17,692 nucleotides of DNA from JBKPCD01 sp046727175 (GCA_046727175.1 JBKPCD010000084.1:1-17692); one strand, 5' to 3'. Shown: positions 1 to 7,455, counted from the stretch's first letter. Notes: a model not told the origin generated them from the sequence alone. Made by a program: numbers and translations.

Positions 1-16
1 GCCTCGAGCCGAGAGT

Positions 17-2608
17 CTATTCCGCCCGCAACGTCGCGAGCGGCTTCTTCCTCAACACGTCTGCGCTCGCGAGCACGCCGATGATGCCGACGAGCAGCGT
101 CGTCAGCACGGCGCCGACTGTCAGGAGGCCGGGTGCCGGGCGCCATTCGATGTCGAAGACGTAGCGACAGCCGGCCCAGCTCATGACAAGCGCGCCCGCC
201 GCGCCGATCAACCCGGCGAGGAGCCCCAGCGCGGTGTACTCCAAGGCGAGCATGGTCCCGAGCGTGCGCGTGCTCGCGCCGAGCGTCCGCAGGATGGCGG
301 CCTCATAAATCCGCTGGAACTTCGTCATCGCGACGGCGCCAATCAGGATCAGCGCACCGCTCGCGAGCGCGATGCCGCCGACGATGGAGATCGCGAGCGT
401 GACGTTGTCGAGCACACTCTGGATCGTGGCCATGACCTCTCGAACGTCGATGGCCGAAACGTTCGGAAACTGCGCGACGAGATCGCGTTGGAACAGCGCC
501 CGCGCCGTCGCATCTTCCGGGCCACGGAGGACGCCGATGTACCAGTGCGGCGCGCGCTCGAATGGTCCAGGTCGGAACACGAACATGAATCCGCCGGCCC
601 TCGAGTCCTCCCAGTTGACGTCGCGCACGCTCGTCACGCGCGCCCGGATCACCTTGCCGACCACGTCGAAGCGCATGAGATCGCCCACATTGATCCGGAA
701 GCGCTCGTGAATGCTGCGCTCGATCGAGACTTCGAGTTCGCTCGCATCATCTGACAGCGGCGGTTCACCCGTCCAGAAGCGCCCCTGCACAAGGCGTTCG
801 TTGTCTTCGAGATGGTCGCGGTACGTGATGACATACTCGCGCGCGAGCGACCCGCGCCCGCGGACGTCCTCATAGTTCTCCAGGTTCAGGTCGCGTCCCT
901 GTACGCCGGTGACTCTCGCGCGAAGGACCGGAATCAACCGCGGCGCGCTCGCGCGCGACTCGAGGAACGATCGAACGCCGGTGAGCTGATCCTGCTGAAT
1001 GTCAATCAGGAACATGTCGGGCCCGCCGCGCTGCAGCTCCACCGAGAACTCGCCGAGCAGGTTCGTCTGAAGCGCGCGCACGCCGAGCACGAAGAAGCTG
1101 CCAAGACCGACAGCGAGCAGGATGACTCGCGTCTGGTTGCCCGGCCGTCGAAGACCAATGACCGCATGCCGAAGCGGGAACCACGGCGCCACCGATAGCG
1201 GCCTGACGGCACGGACGAGCCCTGCGCCCGCAACGTGCAGAACGAGCGCGATCCCAGCAAAGCCCACGCTCACCAGAGCCCCGACGCGAAGCGACGACGC
1301 CTGCCAGGCCGCAACGCCAACGAGCGCTGCGCTGACGACAGCCGTTGCAGCAACCGGAAGCCAGTCGACGTTGCGAACGAATCGCCTGAACCGTGAGACT
1401 GCACTGGATCGAGCCGACAGCTTCGGCCCGTGGTCCAGTCCCGCGGCACCTCGAATCAACAACAACGGCTTGACCGCACGAACCTCCAGCAGCGGAACGA
1501 GCGCGAACAGCAACGATACGAGCACGCCAACAGCGACGCCCTGTAGAACGCCGGAGCTCGTGAGGCCGTACGAGATGACGCCGAACGACGCGGCAACCGC
1601 GGGAGGAATGGAGGCGATCGCAATTGCCGCAAGCCCGACGCCAATGAGGCTGCCGGTGAGCCCGAGCAGCGTGACCTGAAGGAGATACGTCGCGAGGACC
1701 TGACGTGTCGTTGCACCGACGCACTTGAGAATCGCGACGCTGCGAATCTTCTGGCGCACGAACACGCGGGTGACGCTCCAGACGCCGATGCCGCCCAGCA
1801 CGACGATAACGAACCCGACAAGGCTCAGGTAATTCTCGGCGCGGCTCAGGTCTTCACCGATCTGGTCTTCAGTGGAGCGATACGATCGGACGCTGACGAA
1901 CCGGTCCCTCAACTCGCGACGAAGATCTGCGGCCAGCCGCTCGACGGCATTTTCGCGCACCCGCAGCAGGAGCTGATAGGTTGCGCGGCTGCCGAACGAC
2001 AGCAGGCCGGTGCGCTGGAGATCGTCATAGTCCACGAGCACGCGCGACCCAAGGCTGAAGGCACCCGCCCGCCGACCAGGCTCCTTCGTAATCACGCCGC
2101 GGACGGTGAACGGTTGCCCGTTGATGAAGATGCGATCTCCCTGAGAGATGCCCAGCTGCGCCAGCAACTCCGGCCGGGTCAGCGCGCCGCGGCCGCTCAA
2201 GAGATCGTGCGAATACCTGGCGCCGCCCTGCAGCTGGATCGTTCCGTAGAACGGGAACTCCTGCTGCACCGCGCGGAGCTCCACCATCCGGGCGACCGCT
2301 GCGCCTTCCTCCGGCCGGACCATCGTGGCCATTTCGATCGCTTCAGTTCGCGCCAGGACAGGGGCGGCCGCAAGCACGCGGTCGATCTGGTCACGCACCT
2401 GCGGATCCCACGGCCTGCTCGTTTGCACCAGGACATCCGCGGCGATGAGCGAACGGGCTTCGCGCATCAGACCCGTCCGCAGGCTCTGCATCATCGAACG
2501 GAGCGCAACAATCGCGCCCACACCGATCGACACGCAGATGAAGAAGAACAACAGCCGCCGCCAGGACGCGCGCAGTTCCCGAACCAGCATGCGGAAGATG
2601 AACGTCAT
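17..2608 (-). CDS. ybbP: YbbP-type ABC transporter permease (FtsX/MacB family)
   Basis: This 863-residue inner-membrane protein is the last gene of the tesA-ybbA-ybbP operon. It has the YbbP layout. A membrane anchor lies at about residues 19-37, followed by a large periplasmic part. A first FtsX block of three spans covers about 262-385, central spans follow at about 415-470 and 490-515, then a second periplasmic part and a C-terminal FtsX block at about 735-857. The charged segment after the first FtsX helix (ALxxxGA-like, near 293-300) recurs in the last block, as expected for a duplicated FtsX unit. E. coli YbbP is about 804 residues, so the length fits. The ATG overlaps the stop of the ATPase gene by 4 bp (ATGA), so the two are translationally coupled and should form one transporter. 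The family is thought to extract or move hydrophobic molecules or lipoproteins. The substrate cannot be read from the sequence. The protein ends in LRAE, as does the other permease in this window. Confidence 0.9.
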   Translation of the reverse strand: MTFIFRMLVRELRASWRRLLFFFICVSIGVGAIVALRSMMQSLRTGLMREARSLIAADVLVQTSRPWDPQVRDQIDRVLAAAPVLARTEAIEMATMVRPEEGAAVARMVELRAVQQEFPFYGTIQLQGGARYSHDLLSGRGALTRPELLAQLGISQGDRIFINGQPFTVRGVITKEPGRRAGAFSLGSRVLVDYDDLQRTGLLSFGSRATYQLLLRVRENAVERLAADLRRELRDRFVSVRSYRSTEDQIGEDLSRAENYLSLVGFVIVVLGGIGVWSVTRVFVRQKIRSVAILKCVGATTRQVLATYLLQVTLLGLTGSLIGVGLAAIAIASIPPAVAASFGVISYGLTSSGVLQGVAVGVLVSLLFALVPLLEVRAVKPLLLIRGAAGLDHGPKLSARSSAVSRFRRFVRNVDWLPVAATAVVSAALVGVAAWQASSLRVGALVSVGFAGIALVLHVAGAGLVRAVRPLSVAPWFPLRHAVIGLRRPGNQTRVILLAVGLGSFFVLGVRALQTNLLGEFSVELQRGGPDMFLIDIQQDQLTGVRSFLESRASAPRLIPVLRARVTGVQGRDLNLENYEDVRGRGSLAREYVITYRDHLEDNERLVQGRFWTGEPPLSDDASELEVSIERSIHERFRINVGDLMRFDVVGKVIRARVTSVRDVNWEDSRAGGFMFVFRPGPFERAPHWYIGVLRGPEDATARALFQRDLVAQFPNVSAIDVREVMATIQSVLDNVTLAISIVGGIALASGALILIGAVAMTKFQRIYEAAILRTLGASTRTLGTMLALEYTALGLLAGLIGAAGALVMSWAGCRYVFDIEWRPAPGLLTVGAVLTTLLVGIIGVLASADVLRKKPLATLRAE

Positions 2609-3297
2609 TCGCCGACCGCGACCGACTCGCGACTCGACACGCGCACCGCGTGTCCATCCTTCAACGCAACGGTGAAATCCGCGAGCGCGGCAAGCTCCGC
2701 GTCATGAGTCACTAGGACGAGCGTCGTGCCCCGCGTGCGGTTGACGTTGAGCAGCAGCTCGATAATCTGGTGGCCGGTGTTGCTGTCCAGGTTCCCCGTC
2801 GGCTCGTCCGCGAGGAGGATTGGCGGGTTGTTCGCGAGGGCGCGAGCGATCGCCACCCGCTGCTGCTCGCCGCCCGACAGCTGTGATGGATAGTGATGCC
2901 GTCGATCCGCGAGACCGACCTCAACCAGCAGATCGTTCGCGCGTCTCGCCGCGTCGCGCTCGCCCGCGATTTCCATTGGCACGAGCACGTTCTCGTATGC
3001 GGTCAACGACGGGAGGAGATGGAAGAACTGAAAGACGAATCCGATGCGCTTCCCGCGCAGGCGCGCCAGCCGATCCTCGTCGAGCGCGGTGATGTCCACG
3101 TCGTCGATGATCACGCGCCCTTCGGTTGGCGCGTCGAGGCCGGCAATCAGTCCAAGCAGCGTCGATTTGCCGCTGCCGGATGGCCCCGTAATCGCAGCCA
3201 CGCGACCGCCGGCAATCGTGAGGTCGAGCGGATGAAGGATCGTGAGCGTGCTGCTGCCGCTGGGCACGCGTTTCGAGACGCCCCGCAACTCGATCAT
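2605..3297 (-). CDS. ybbA: YbbA-type ABC transporter ATP-binding protein
   Basis: This 230-residue ATPase of the LolD/MacB/YbbA type powers the adjacent FtsX permease from the cytoplasmic side. All nucleotide-binding motifs are intact: Walker A GPSGSGKST at 38-46, Q-loop Gln90, signature LSGGEQQR at 140-147, Walker B ILLADEP at 160-166 with catalytic Glu165, and the H-loop His at 198 in LVTHD. Its length matches E. coli YbbA (about 228). The start ATG overlaps the stop of the upstream esterase gene by 4 bp, and its own stop overlaps the permease start by 4 bp, so all three proteins come from one transcript. LolD is the main alternative, but the neighbouring TesA-like esterase and the double-FtsX permease favour YbbA. 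Confidence 0.93.
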   Translation of the reverse strand: MIELRGVSKRVPSGSSTLTILHPLDLTIAGGRVAAITGPSGSGKSTLLGLIAGLDAPTEGRVIIDDVDITALDEDRLARLRGKRIGFVFQFFHLLPSLTAYENVLVPMEIAGERDAARRANDLLVEVGLADRRHHYPSQLSGGEQQRVAIARALANNPPILLADEPTGNLDSNTGHQIIELLLNVNRTRGTTLVLVTHDAELAALADFTVALKDGHAVRVSSRESVAVGE

Positions 3298-4019
3298 GAC
3301 GAGGCCGCGAGCTGGTCGAGGATTGGCTGGAGCGCCGACCAGACAGTATCCGCGACTATCTGCGCGCCACGCACGTTCGGATGGATGCCGTCAGGCTGGT
3401 TCAGGTCCGGATGACCGGCGACTTTATCGAGAAGAAACGGAATGAGGATCACGTGCTCCTGCCGCGAGACATCGCGATAGACCTGGCGGAACGCTGCCGC
3501 GTACTCCTGACCGTAATTCGGAGGCGCCTCCATGCCCGCGAGGATGACCGTCACGTTGCGCGCCCGCGCGCGATCGATGATCTCCGACAGGTTCTTCTTC
3601 ATGTCCGCGGCCGACAGGCCCCGCAAACCGTCGTTGCCCCCGAGCGCGACGATGAGGACGCGGACCGACCCCTGCATCGCCCAGTCGAGCCTTCTCAAAC
3701 CGCCCGCCGACGTATCGCCGGAAACGCCCGCATTCTCTACCTCGAACTTATAGCCCGCCGCATCGAGCTTCTGCTGCAGCAGCGCAGGATAGGCCTGGCT
3801 TTCCAGCAGACCGAGTCCCGCGGTGAGGCTGTCGCCAAGAATGACGACCTTGGGTCGTTCCGGTTCCGTGGAGGACCGCACAGCAGCCGGCGCGGCCGCG
3901 ACCGATTGCTGCGGTGCCGGGACTGCCTCCTCCTTCGCCCGGCACCCGGCCGACTGGATGCCGAACCACAGCGCGCAAATTGCGACACCAACGCGCGCGG
4001 CTGTCCTCGAACTCGTCAT
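3294..4019 (-). CDS. tesA: TesA-like SGNH/GDSL esterase, probable lipoprotein
   Basis: This 241-residue SGNH hydrolase is similar to E. coli TesA (thioesterase I / lysophospholipase L1). It should cleave thioesters, aryl esters or lysophospholipids outside the cytoplasm. Block I GDSL is at 62-65 with nucleophile Ser64. A block II Gly lies in VSGDTS (about 99-104). Block III GGND is at 127-130 with oxyanion Asn129. Block V DGIHP holds Asp210 and His213, so the catalytic set is complete. The N-terminus has Arg5 and Arg9, a hydrophobic run and a lipobox-like SAGC ending at Cys26. A linker rich in Ala, Pro and Gln leads to the domain at about 56. Membrane anchoring is therefore likely, unlike soluble periplasmic E. 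coli TesA. It is first in the operon with ybbA and ybbP. In E. coli tesA is divergent from ybbAP; here all three are collinear. Confidence 0.9.
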   Translation of the reverse strand: MTSSRTAARVGVAICALWFGIQSAGCRAKEEAVPAPQQSVAAAPAAVRSSTEPERPKVVILGDSLTAGLGLLESQAYPALLQQKLDAAGYKFEVENAGVSGDTSAGGLRRLDWAMQGSVRVLIVALGGNDGLRGLSAADMKKNLSEIIDRARARNVTVILAGMEAPPNYGQEYAAAFRQVYRDVSRQEHVILIPFLLDKVAGHPDLNQPDGIHPNVRGAQIVADTVWSALQPILDQLAASS

Positions 4020-4027
4020 GAATCGTT

Positions 4028-4061
4028 ATTATATAGACCGTCAAGCGGGTGCGGCGGTTCC
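4028..4061 (-). promoter_or_regulatory. Candidate promoter of the tesA-ybbA-ybbP operon
   Basis: On the minus strand a perfect TATAAT lies at 4033-4028, 8 nt before the ATG at 4019. Initiation would then fall at or just before the start codon, implying a leaderless or almost leaderless mRNA. No good sigma70 -35 box sits 17 nt upstream. A TTGACG occurs at 4044-4039 but is only 5 nt away. Overlapping it, GGAACC at 4061-4056 followed after 17 nt by GTCTA (4038-4034) resembles an ECF-type promoter, with spacing about 1 nt longer than the usual sigma-E arrangement. Which of these is used is unknown. Confidence 0.35.
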
Positions 4062-4069
4062 GCGACAGT

Positions 4070-4228
4070 CAGGCTTTAGGCTCACGGCTCTCGACTGTAG
4101 GCGCACCTTCGGAAAGCCGTTCTTGTGCAGCGCGTTGCTTCATCACTGTGTGTGTGAACTCTCTCCGTACATCACCGGGGCGGTTTTCACGACGGGCCCA
4201 AAGCCAAAAGCCATAAGCCTAAAGCCTG
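4070..4228. repeat. Intergenic element bounded by 13-bp perfect inverted repeats
   Basis: CAGGCTTTAGGCT at 4070-4082 is repeated in perfect inverted orientation at 4216-4228 (AGCCTAAAGCCTG). The right half also holds GGGCCCAAAGCC, AAAAGCC and GGTTTTCACG. A shorter relative of the same sequence type lies at 9782-9845, so this looks like a dispersed intergenic repeat. It fills most of the 236-nt divergent gap between tesA and the 80-residue gene. No ORF or transposase is present. The interior (4083-4215) shows nothing else recognisable. Confidence 0.7.
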
Positions 4229-4255
4229 AATCTATGGCTGATTTCTGACTCTGTC

Positions 4256-4498
4256 ATGGCACGCGGTTGGGAATCGAAATCCATCGAAGCGCAACAGGAT
4301 GAGGCCGCGCGACCGGCGTCCGCGCGACCGGCCTTAACCCCGGACCAGCGGGTTGTTGCCGAGCGGCGCCGTACGCTCGAGCTGTCGCGCGCACGCGCGA
4401 TCGACGATCTGCGTCGAGCGACCGCACCACAGCATCGCCAGATGCTCGAGCAAGCACTCCAGGCCATCGATCAGCAACTTGCCGAACTGAGCCGGTAG
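4256..4498 (+). CDS. Small helical protein of unknown function
   Basis: This 80-residue, highly charged protein has no signal peptide or membrane segment. Residues 1-30 are rich in Ala, Glu, Gln and Arg. Residues 32-79 read as two amphipathic helices with regular Leu spacing, joined by a short PQH turn near 62-64, suggesting a helical hairpin or short coiled coil. I do not recognise a named family, although small proteins beginning MARGWESK look familiar as conserved hypotheticals. It is oriented like the downstream metallophosphoesterase but separated from it by 142 nt containing an inverted repeat, so co-transcription is uncertain. No clear Shine-Dalgarno sequence precedes the ATG. Its TAG stop lies inside the first unit of the octamer repeat that follows. 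Confidence 0.7.
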   Translation: MARGWESKSIEAQQDEAARPASARPALTPDQRVVAERRRTLELSRARAIDDLRRATAPQHRQMLEQALQAIDQQLAELSR

Positions 4499-4598
4499 CT
4501 CGGTAGTTCGTGAACTCGGTAGCTCGTTCCGACGGAATAACCCTTCGTCCTGCTTGCATTAGCGAGCCACCGAGCCACCGAGCTTACCGAGTTGCCGG
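4493..4598. repeat. Inverted array of 8-bp repeats (CGGTAGCT-type)
   Basis: Four head-to-tail octamers (CGGTAGCT, CGGTAGTT, CGTGAACT, CGGTAGCT) occupy 4493-4524. Four units in the opposite orientation (CGAGCCAC twice, CGAGCTTAC, CGAGTTGC) occupy 4563-4595. The two arms can pair imperfectly into a long hairpin with a loop of about 38 nt. The first unit overlaps the TAG stop of the preceding gene. It could act as a transcription terminator or attenuator between the small gene and the metallophosphoesterase, but no T-tract follows. Confidence 0.75.
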
Positions 4599-4640
4599 AT
4601 CCAGGGAACACAATTTGCTCAGCAATGAGGGTGAGGGCGC

Positions 4641-5453
4641 ATGGCTGTCAAAGATGTCGTTCGAGTGGCTGCAATTGCCGACCTTCACTACGGACGGACC
4701 GCACCACAGGGTTCGCTTCAACCGCTCTTCTCGCAAATCAGCGACACCTCGGACGTGCTGGTCATCTGCGGCGATTTGACCGATTACGGGCTCGTTGAAG
4801 AGGCACGCGCCCTCACGCGCGAGATCACCACGGGTATCAAGATTCCCGTTGTCGCCGTGCTCGGGAACCATGACTACGAGTCAGGACAGCAGGAGGAGAT
4901 CAAGAAGATCTTCGTCGATGCGGGTGTGGTGCTTCTCGATGGAGACACGACGGAGATCCACGGCATCGGCTTCGCCGGCGTAAAGGGATTTGCCGGTGGA
5001 TTCGGTCGCCGGGCACTCGGGCCGTGGGGAGAAGAGATCATGAAGAAGTTCGTGCACGAGGCCGTTGCCGAGGCGTTGAAACTCGAGTCGGCGCTCGCAC
5101 GACTTCGCACGCAGCGGCTCATCGCGGTTCTGCACTACTCGCCCATTCAGGAAACGGTCGAGGGAGAACCGCGCGAGATCTTTCCGTTCCTTGGCTGCAG
5201 TCGACTCGAAGAGCCGCTGACGCGGTTTTCGGTAAGCGCAGTTTTCCACGGCCACGCCCACCACGGGCGGATTGAAGGCCGCACCCGCAGCAACGCACCG
5301 GTGTTCAACGTGTCGATGGCATTGATGCGCGAGACGTTCCCCGATCGCCCCTTTCGCCTCGTGGAAGTCGGAATGACGCCGGCAGCGGAAGCGGCCGAGC
5401 GTCGGGCCGGCGGCGATCGGCGGTCCGTTGAGCGCGCAGTGACAGGAGCGTGA
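4641..5453 (+). CDS. Calcineurin-like metallophosphoesterase
   Basis: This 270-residue cytoplasmic protein (no signal peptide) is a dinuclear-metal phosphoesterase. All metal ligands of the fold are present: Asp14-x-His16 (IADLHYG), GD at 44-45 (ICGDLTD), GNHD at 75-78, His165 (VLHYSP) and GHAH at 204-207. The last 25 residues are Arg- and Ala-rich and lie outside the fold. The substrate cannot be told from the sequence; Icc/CpdA-like cyclic-nucleotide or YkuE-like activity are both possible. The purine-rich GAGGGTGAGGG before the ATG supplies a ribosome site. The gene is followed after 1 nt by the L,D-transpeptidase gene, whose Shine-Dalgarno lies within this coding end, so it is the first of a three-gene unit otherwise devoted to the cell wall. 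Confidence 0.88.
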   Translation: MAVKDVVRVAAIADLHYGRTAPQGSLQPLFSQISDTSDVLVICGDLTDYGLVEEARALTREITTGIKIPVVAVLGNHDYESGQQEEIKKIFVDAGVVLLDGDTTEIHGIGFAGVKGFAGGFGRRALGPWGEEIMKKFVHEAVAEALKLESALARLRTQRLIAVLHYSPIQETVEGEPREIFPFLGCSRLEEPLTRFSVSAVFHGHAHHGRIEGRTRSNAPVFNVSMALMRETFPDRPFRLVEVGMTPAAEAAERRAGGDRRSVERAVTGA

Positions 5454-5454
5454 C

Positions 5455-6417
5455 ATGCCACTGTCATTGATCGTGGCGCTCGCACTCGTGGGTGGTCAGG
5501 CGCAGCGGCCAGCTGCCACGCTTCCTGACGCACTCGGGATTCAGGTGATGCTGGATCGCGCCGGCTTCTCGCCCGGCGTGCTCGACGGCCACGTGGGACG
5601 CAACACGGAGCGCGCGCTCGCGGCATTTCAGTCGCAGGGGGGCGATGCCGCAGCCGTGCCCGCTGACGTGGTGACCCGGTACGTCATCACCGAGCTGGAC
5701 GCCACCGCCGAGTACTCGCCGGACATCCCGGGCGACCTGGTGGAGCAATCGAATCTCCCCGCTCTCAACTACCGCGACATCGTCGAAGCCCTTGCCGAGC
5801 GCTTTCACTCGACGCCGGCGCTGCTTCGCTCACTCAACCCTGGCGCGGCGTTTACCGCCGGCGAGCAGATCACCGTTCCAAACGTGCAGCCGCTCGTGGC
5901 TCCGATCGAGAGGGTTGAGTTCTCGAGCGCCGAAAGTGTCCGCCCGACCGGCACCAGCGGCGGGAGTGCGAAGGAAGCGCACCAGGCCGCGATTCTCGCC
6001 AGACCGGATGTCGTCGTCACAGTGAGTCAATCTGCGTCGGCGTTGACGGTTGCAGACGCGAGCGGAAAGCTGATCATGTACGCACCGGTCACGATTGGGA
6101 GCATGCACGATCCGCTGCCGATCGGCGAATGGAAAGTCAACGCGATCTTGTTGAACCCTACGTTTCGATACAACCCGGATCTGTTTTGGGACGCGGATCC
6201 TACTCACACGAAGGCGATCATCAAGCCCGGTCCGAACAACCCGGTCGGGCTCGTGTGGATAGATCTCTCGAAGGAACATTACGGCATTCATGGGACGCCG
6301 GAACCCGAGGCAATCGGGCGCAGCCAGTCCCACGGATGTGTTCGCCTGACGAACTGGGATGCGCTGAAACTTGCCGGTCTGGTGAAACCCGGTACGCAAG
6401 TAATTTTCATGGACTGA
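5455..6417 (+). CDS. L,D-transpeptidase (YkuD) with peptidoglycan-binding and LysM-like domains
   Basis: This 320-residue exported enzyme is expected to form 3-3 peptidoglycan crosslinks or attach proteins to the wall. Domain order: a short hydrophobic N-terminus at 1-16, a PG_binding_1-like helical domain at about 27-62 (including DGHVGRNTERALAAFQ), a LysM-like segment at about 105-143 (YRDIVEALAERF ... ITVPN), and the YkuD catalytic domain at about 186-319. Catalytic residues are intact: His279 in GIHG, and the SHGCVR motif at 292-297 with nucleophile Cys295. AGGAG at 5444-5448, 6 nt before the ATG, supports this start. The signal peptide is short and lacks an obvious positive n-region, so the secretion route is less clear than the enzyme class. 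It sits between the metallophosphoesterase and an M23 peptidase with 1-nt gaps on each side. Confidence 0.92.
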   Translation: MPLSLIVALALVGGQAQRPAATLPDALGIQVMLDRAGFSPGVLDGHVGRNTERALAAFQSQGGDAAAVPADVVTRYVITELDATAEYSPDIPGDLVEQSNLPALNYRDIVEALAERFHSTPALLRSLNPGAAFTAGEQITVPNVQPLVAPIERVEFSSAESVRPTGTSGGSAKEAHQAAILARPDVVVTVSQSASALTVADASGKLIMYAPVTIGSMHDPLPIGEWKVNAILLNPTFRYNPDLFWDADPTHTKAIIKPGPNNPVGLVWIDLSKEHYGIHGTPEPEAIGRSQSHGCVRLTNWDALKLAGLVKPGTQVIFMD

Positions 6418-6418
6418 C

Positions 6419-7150
6419 GTGGCTCGAACGAAGTCAGAAACGATCAGACACGATGTGCGCACCTTCGGCGCGGGAGCGGCCTGCGGGTTCCTCGGTGGCG
6501 CGCTGCTGGCGTTGGCCGTGATGTCGCAGCACGGCGACGCGATCGAATCCGTCGTTGCGAAGTTGCAGCGAGTCAAAGGCCCCGGCGTGAGCGACGAGTG
6601 GAAGGATGCGGTTGAGTCCGCAGATGGCGTTATCAAGCCGTCGGAACGGCCGGTATCCACGACGGGCGCTGCAAGACGCGGCGAACCGACGGTCGGTCCC
6701 CTTCCCGAAAGTGCGGCGGAACTGCACGATCGAGACCTTCAGGTTCCGGTCGCGGGCGTACGTGTCGATCAACTGTCCAGTCAGTTCACGGACGCCCGGG
6801 ATGGGCGTCGACACGAGGCCCTGGACATCGTCGCGCCGCGGAACACTCCGGTGATGGCTGTGGAGGACGGGAGGATTGCGCGTCTTTTTCTCAGCAAGGC
6901 TGGCGGCATCACAATCTACCAATTCGATCCAACTGAGCGCTACTGCTACTATTACGCCCATCTCGAGCGGTATGCGGATGGGCTCCGTGAAGGGCAGACA
7001 GTCCGGCGCGGCGAGACAATCGGATTCGTGGGCACCTCTGGCAATGCCCCTAAGAATACGCCCCACCTGCACTTCGCGGTGTTTCGATTGACGCCCGACA
7101 AACACTGGTGGGAGGGGACGCCCATCGATCCGTATCAGGTCCTTCGGTAA
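6419..7150 (+). CDS. M23 family (LytM) peptidoglycan endopeptidase
   Basis: This 243-residue membrane-anchored zinc peptidase likely cleaves peptide crosslinks in peptidoglycan. A single hydrophobic segment at about 17-36 follows a basic N-terminus, so the rest should be periplasmic. The LytM domain covers about 108-235. The zinc and catalytic residues are complete: His132 and Asp136 (RHEALDI), His181 (YYAHLE), and His216 and His218 in HLHF. The gene begins with GTG 1 nt after the transpeptidase stop, so it is read from the same message. One enzyme makes crosslinks and the next cuts them, a natural pairing for controlled wall remodelling. A regulator-type degenerate LytM is unlikely because every ligand is kept. 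Confidence 0.92.
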   Translation: MARTKSETIRHDVRTFGAGAACGFLGGALLALAVMSQHGDAIESVVAKLQRVKGPGVSDEWKDAVESADGVIKPSERPVSTTGAARRGEPTVGPLPESAAELHDRDLQVPVAGVRVDQLSSQFTDARDGRRHEALDIVAPRNTPVMAVEDGRIARLFLSKAGGITIYQFDPTERYCYYYAHLERYADGLREGQTVRRGETIGFVGTSGNAPKNTPHLHFAVFRLTPDKHWWEGTPIDPYQVLR

Positions 7151-7254
7151 GCCTTTAAACCTTTCACCGGTTCAAGCCCGTCCAAGCTGGTGCAGGAGAG
7201 GAGCTTGCGAGCGGCTGACGCGACGCAGGCCGCAATGGCGCTGCTGCCTGAACC

Positions 7255-7455
7255 GGGGTCCCCACCGCGCGTTGTTGGCGCGGCGGGGTGCCAAGCGGGG
7301 TCCCCACCGCGCGTTGTTGGCGCGGCGGGGTGCCAAGCGGGGTCCCCACCGCGCGTAGGCGCTGTGGGGTGCGCTGAAGCCGCCCCGCGCCGCGTCCTTG
7401 GCGCGGTACGGCGCCCTCAGGCGGGGGGTCTCCTCGCCGCGCGTCTTCGGCGCGG
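7255..7455. repeat. GC-rich array of five hairpins, partly in 42-bp tandem repeats
   Basis: In the 381-nt gap before the sigma factor core, a 42-bp unit starting GGGGTCCCC repeats at 7255, 7297 and 7339. Each unit contains a stem-loop. In units 1 and 2, CCCCACCGCGC pairs with GCGCGGCGGGG around the 7-nt loop GTTGTTG (7260-7288 and 7302-7330). Unit 3 (7344-7369) re-forms the stem with CCCCAC/GTGGGG and GCGC/GCGC. Two further relatives are CCGCGCC/GGCGCGG at 7385-7406 and CCGCGC/GCGCGG with loop GTCTTCG at 7437-7455. The frame of the sigma factor stays open through it, but the translation is a low-complexity repeat. Nothing recognisable lies at 7151-7254 or 7456-7531. Confidence 0.8.

Noticed and set aside
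1002..1724. 240-residue minus-strand frame overlapping the YbbP gene
   Set aside because: It is an alternative frame within the permease, very rich in Arg, Cys and Ser, with no recognisable domain.
5830..6660. 276-residue minus-strand open frame
   Set aside because: It is antisense to the YkuD catalytic domain and the start of the M23 gene, both with complete catalytic motifs.
7255..7380. Possible CRISPR array
   Set aside because: The 42-bp units are continuous, with no unique spacers between repeats and no cas genes. The units are hairpins repeated head to tail.
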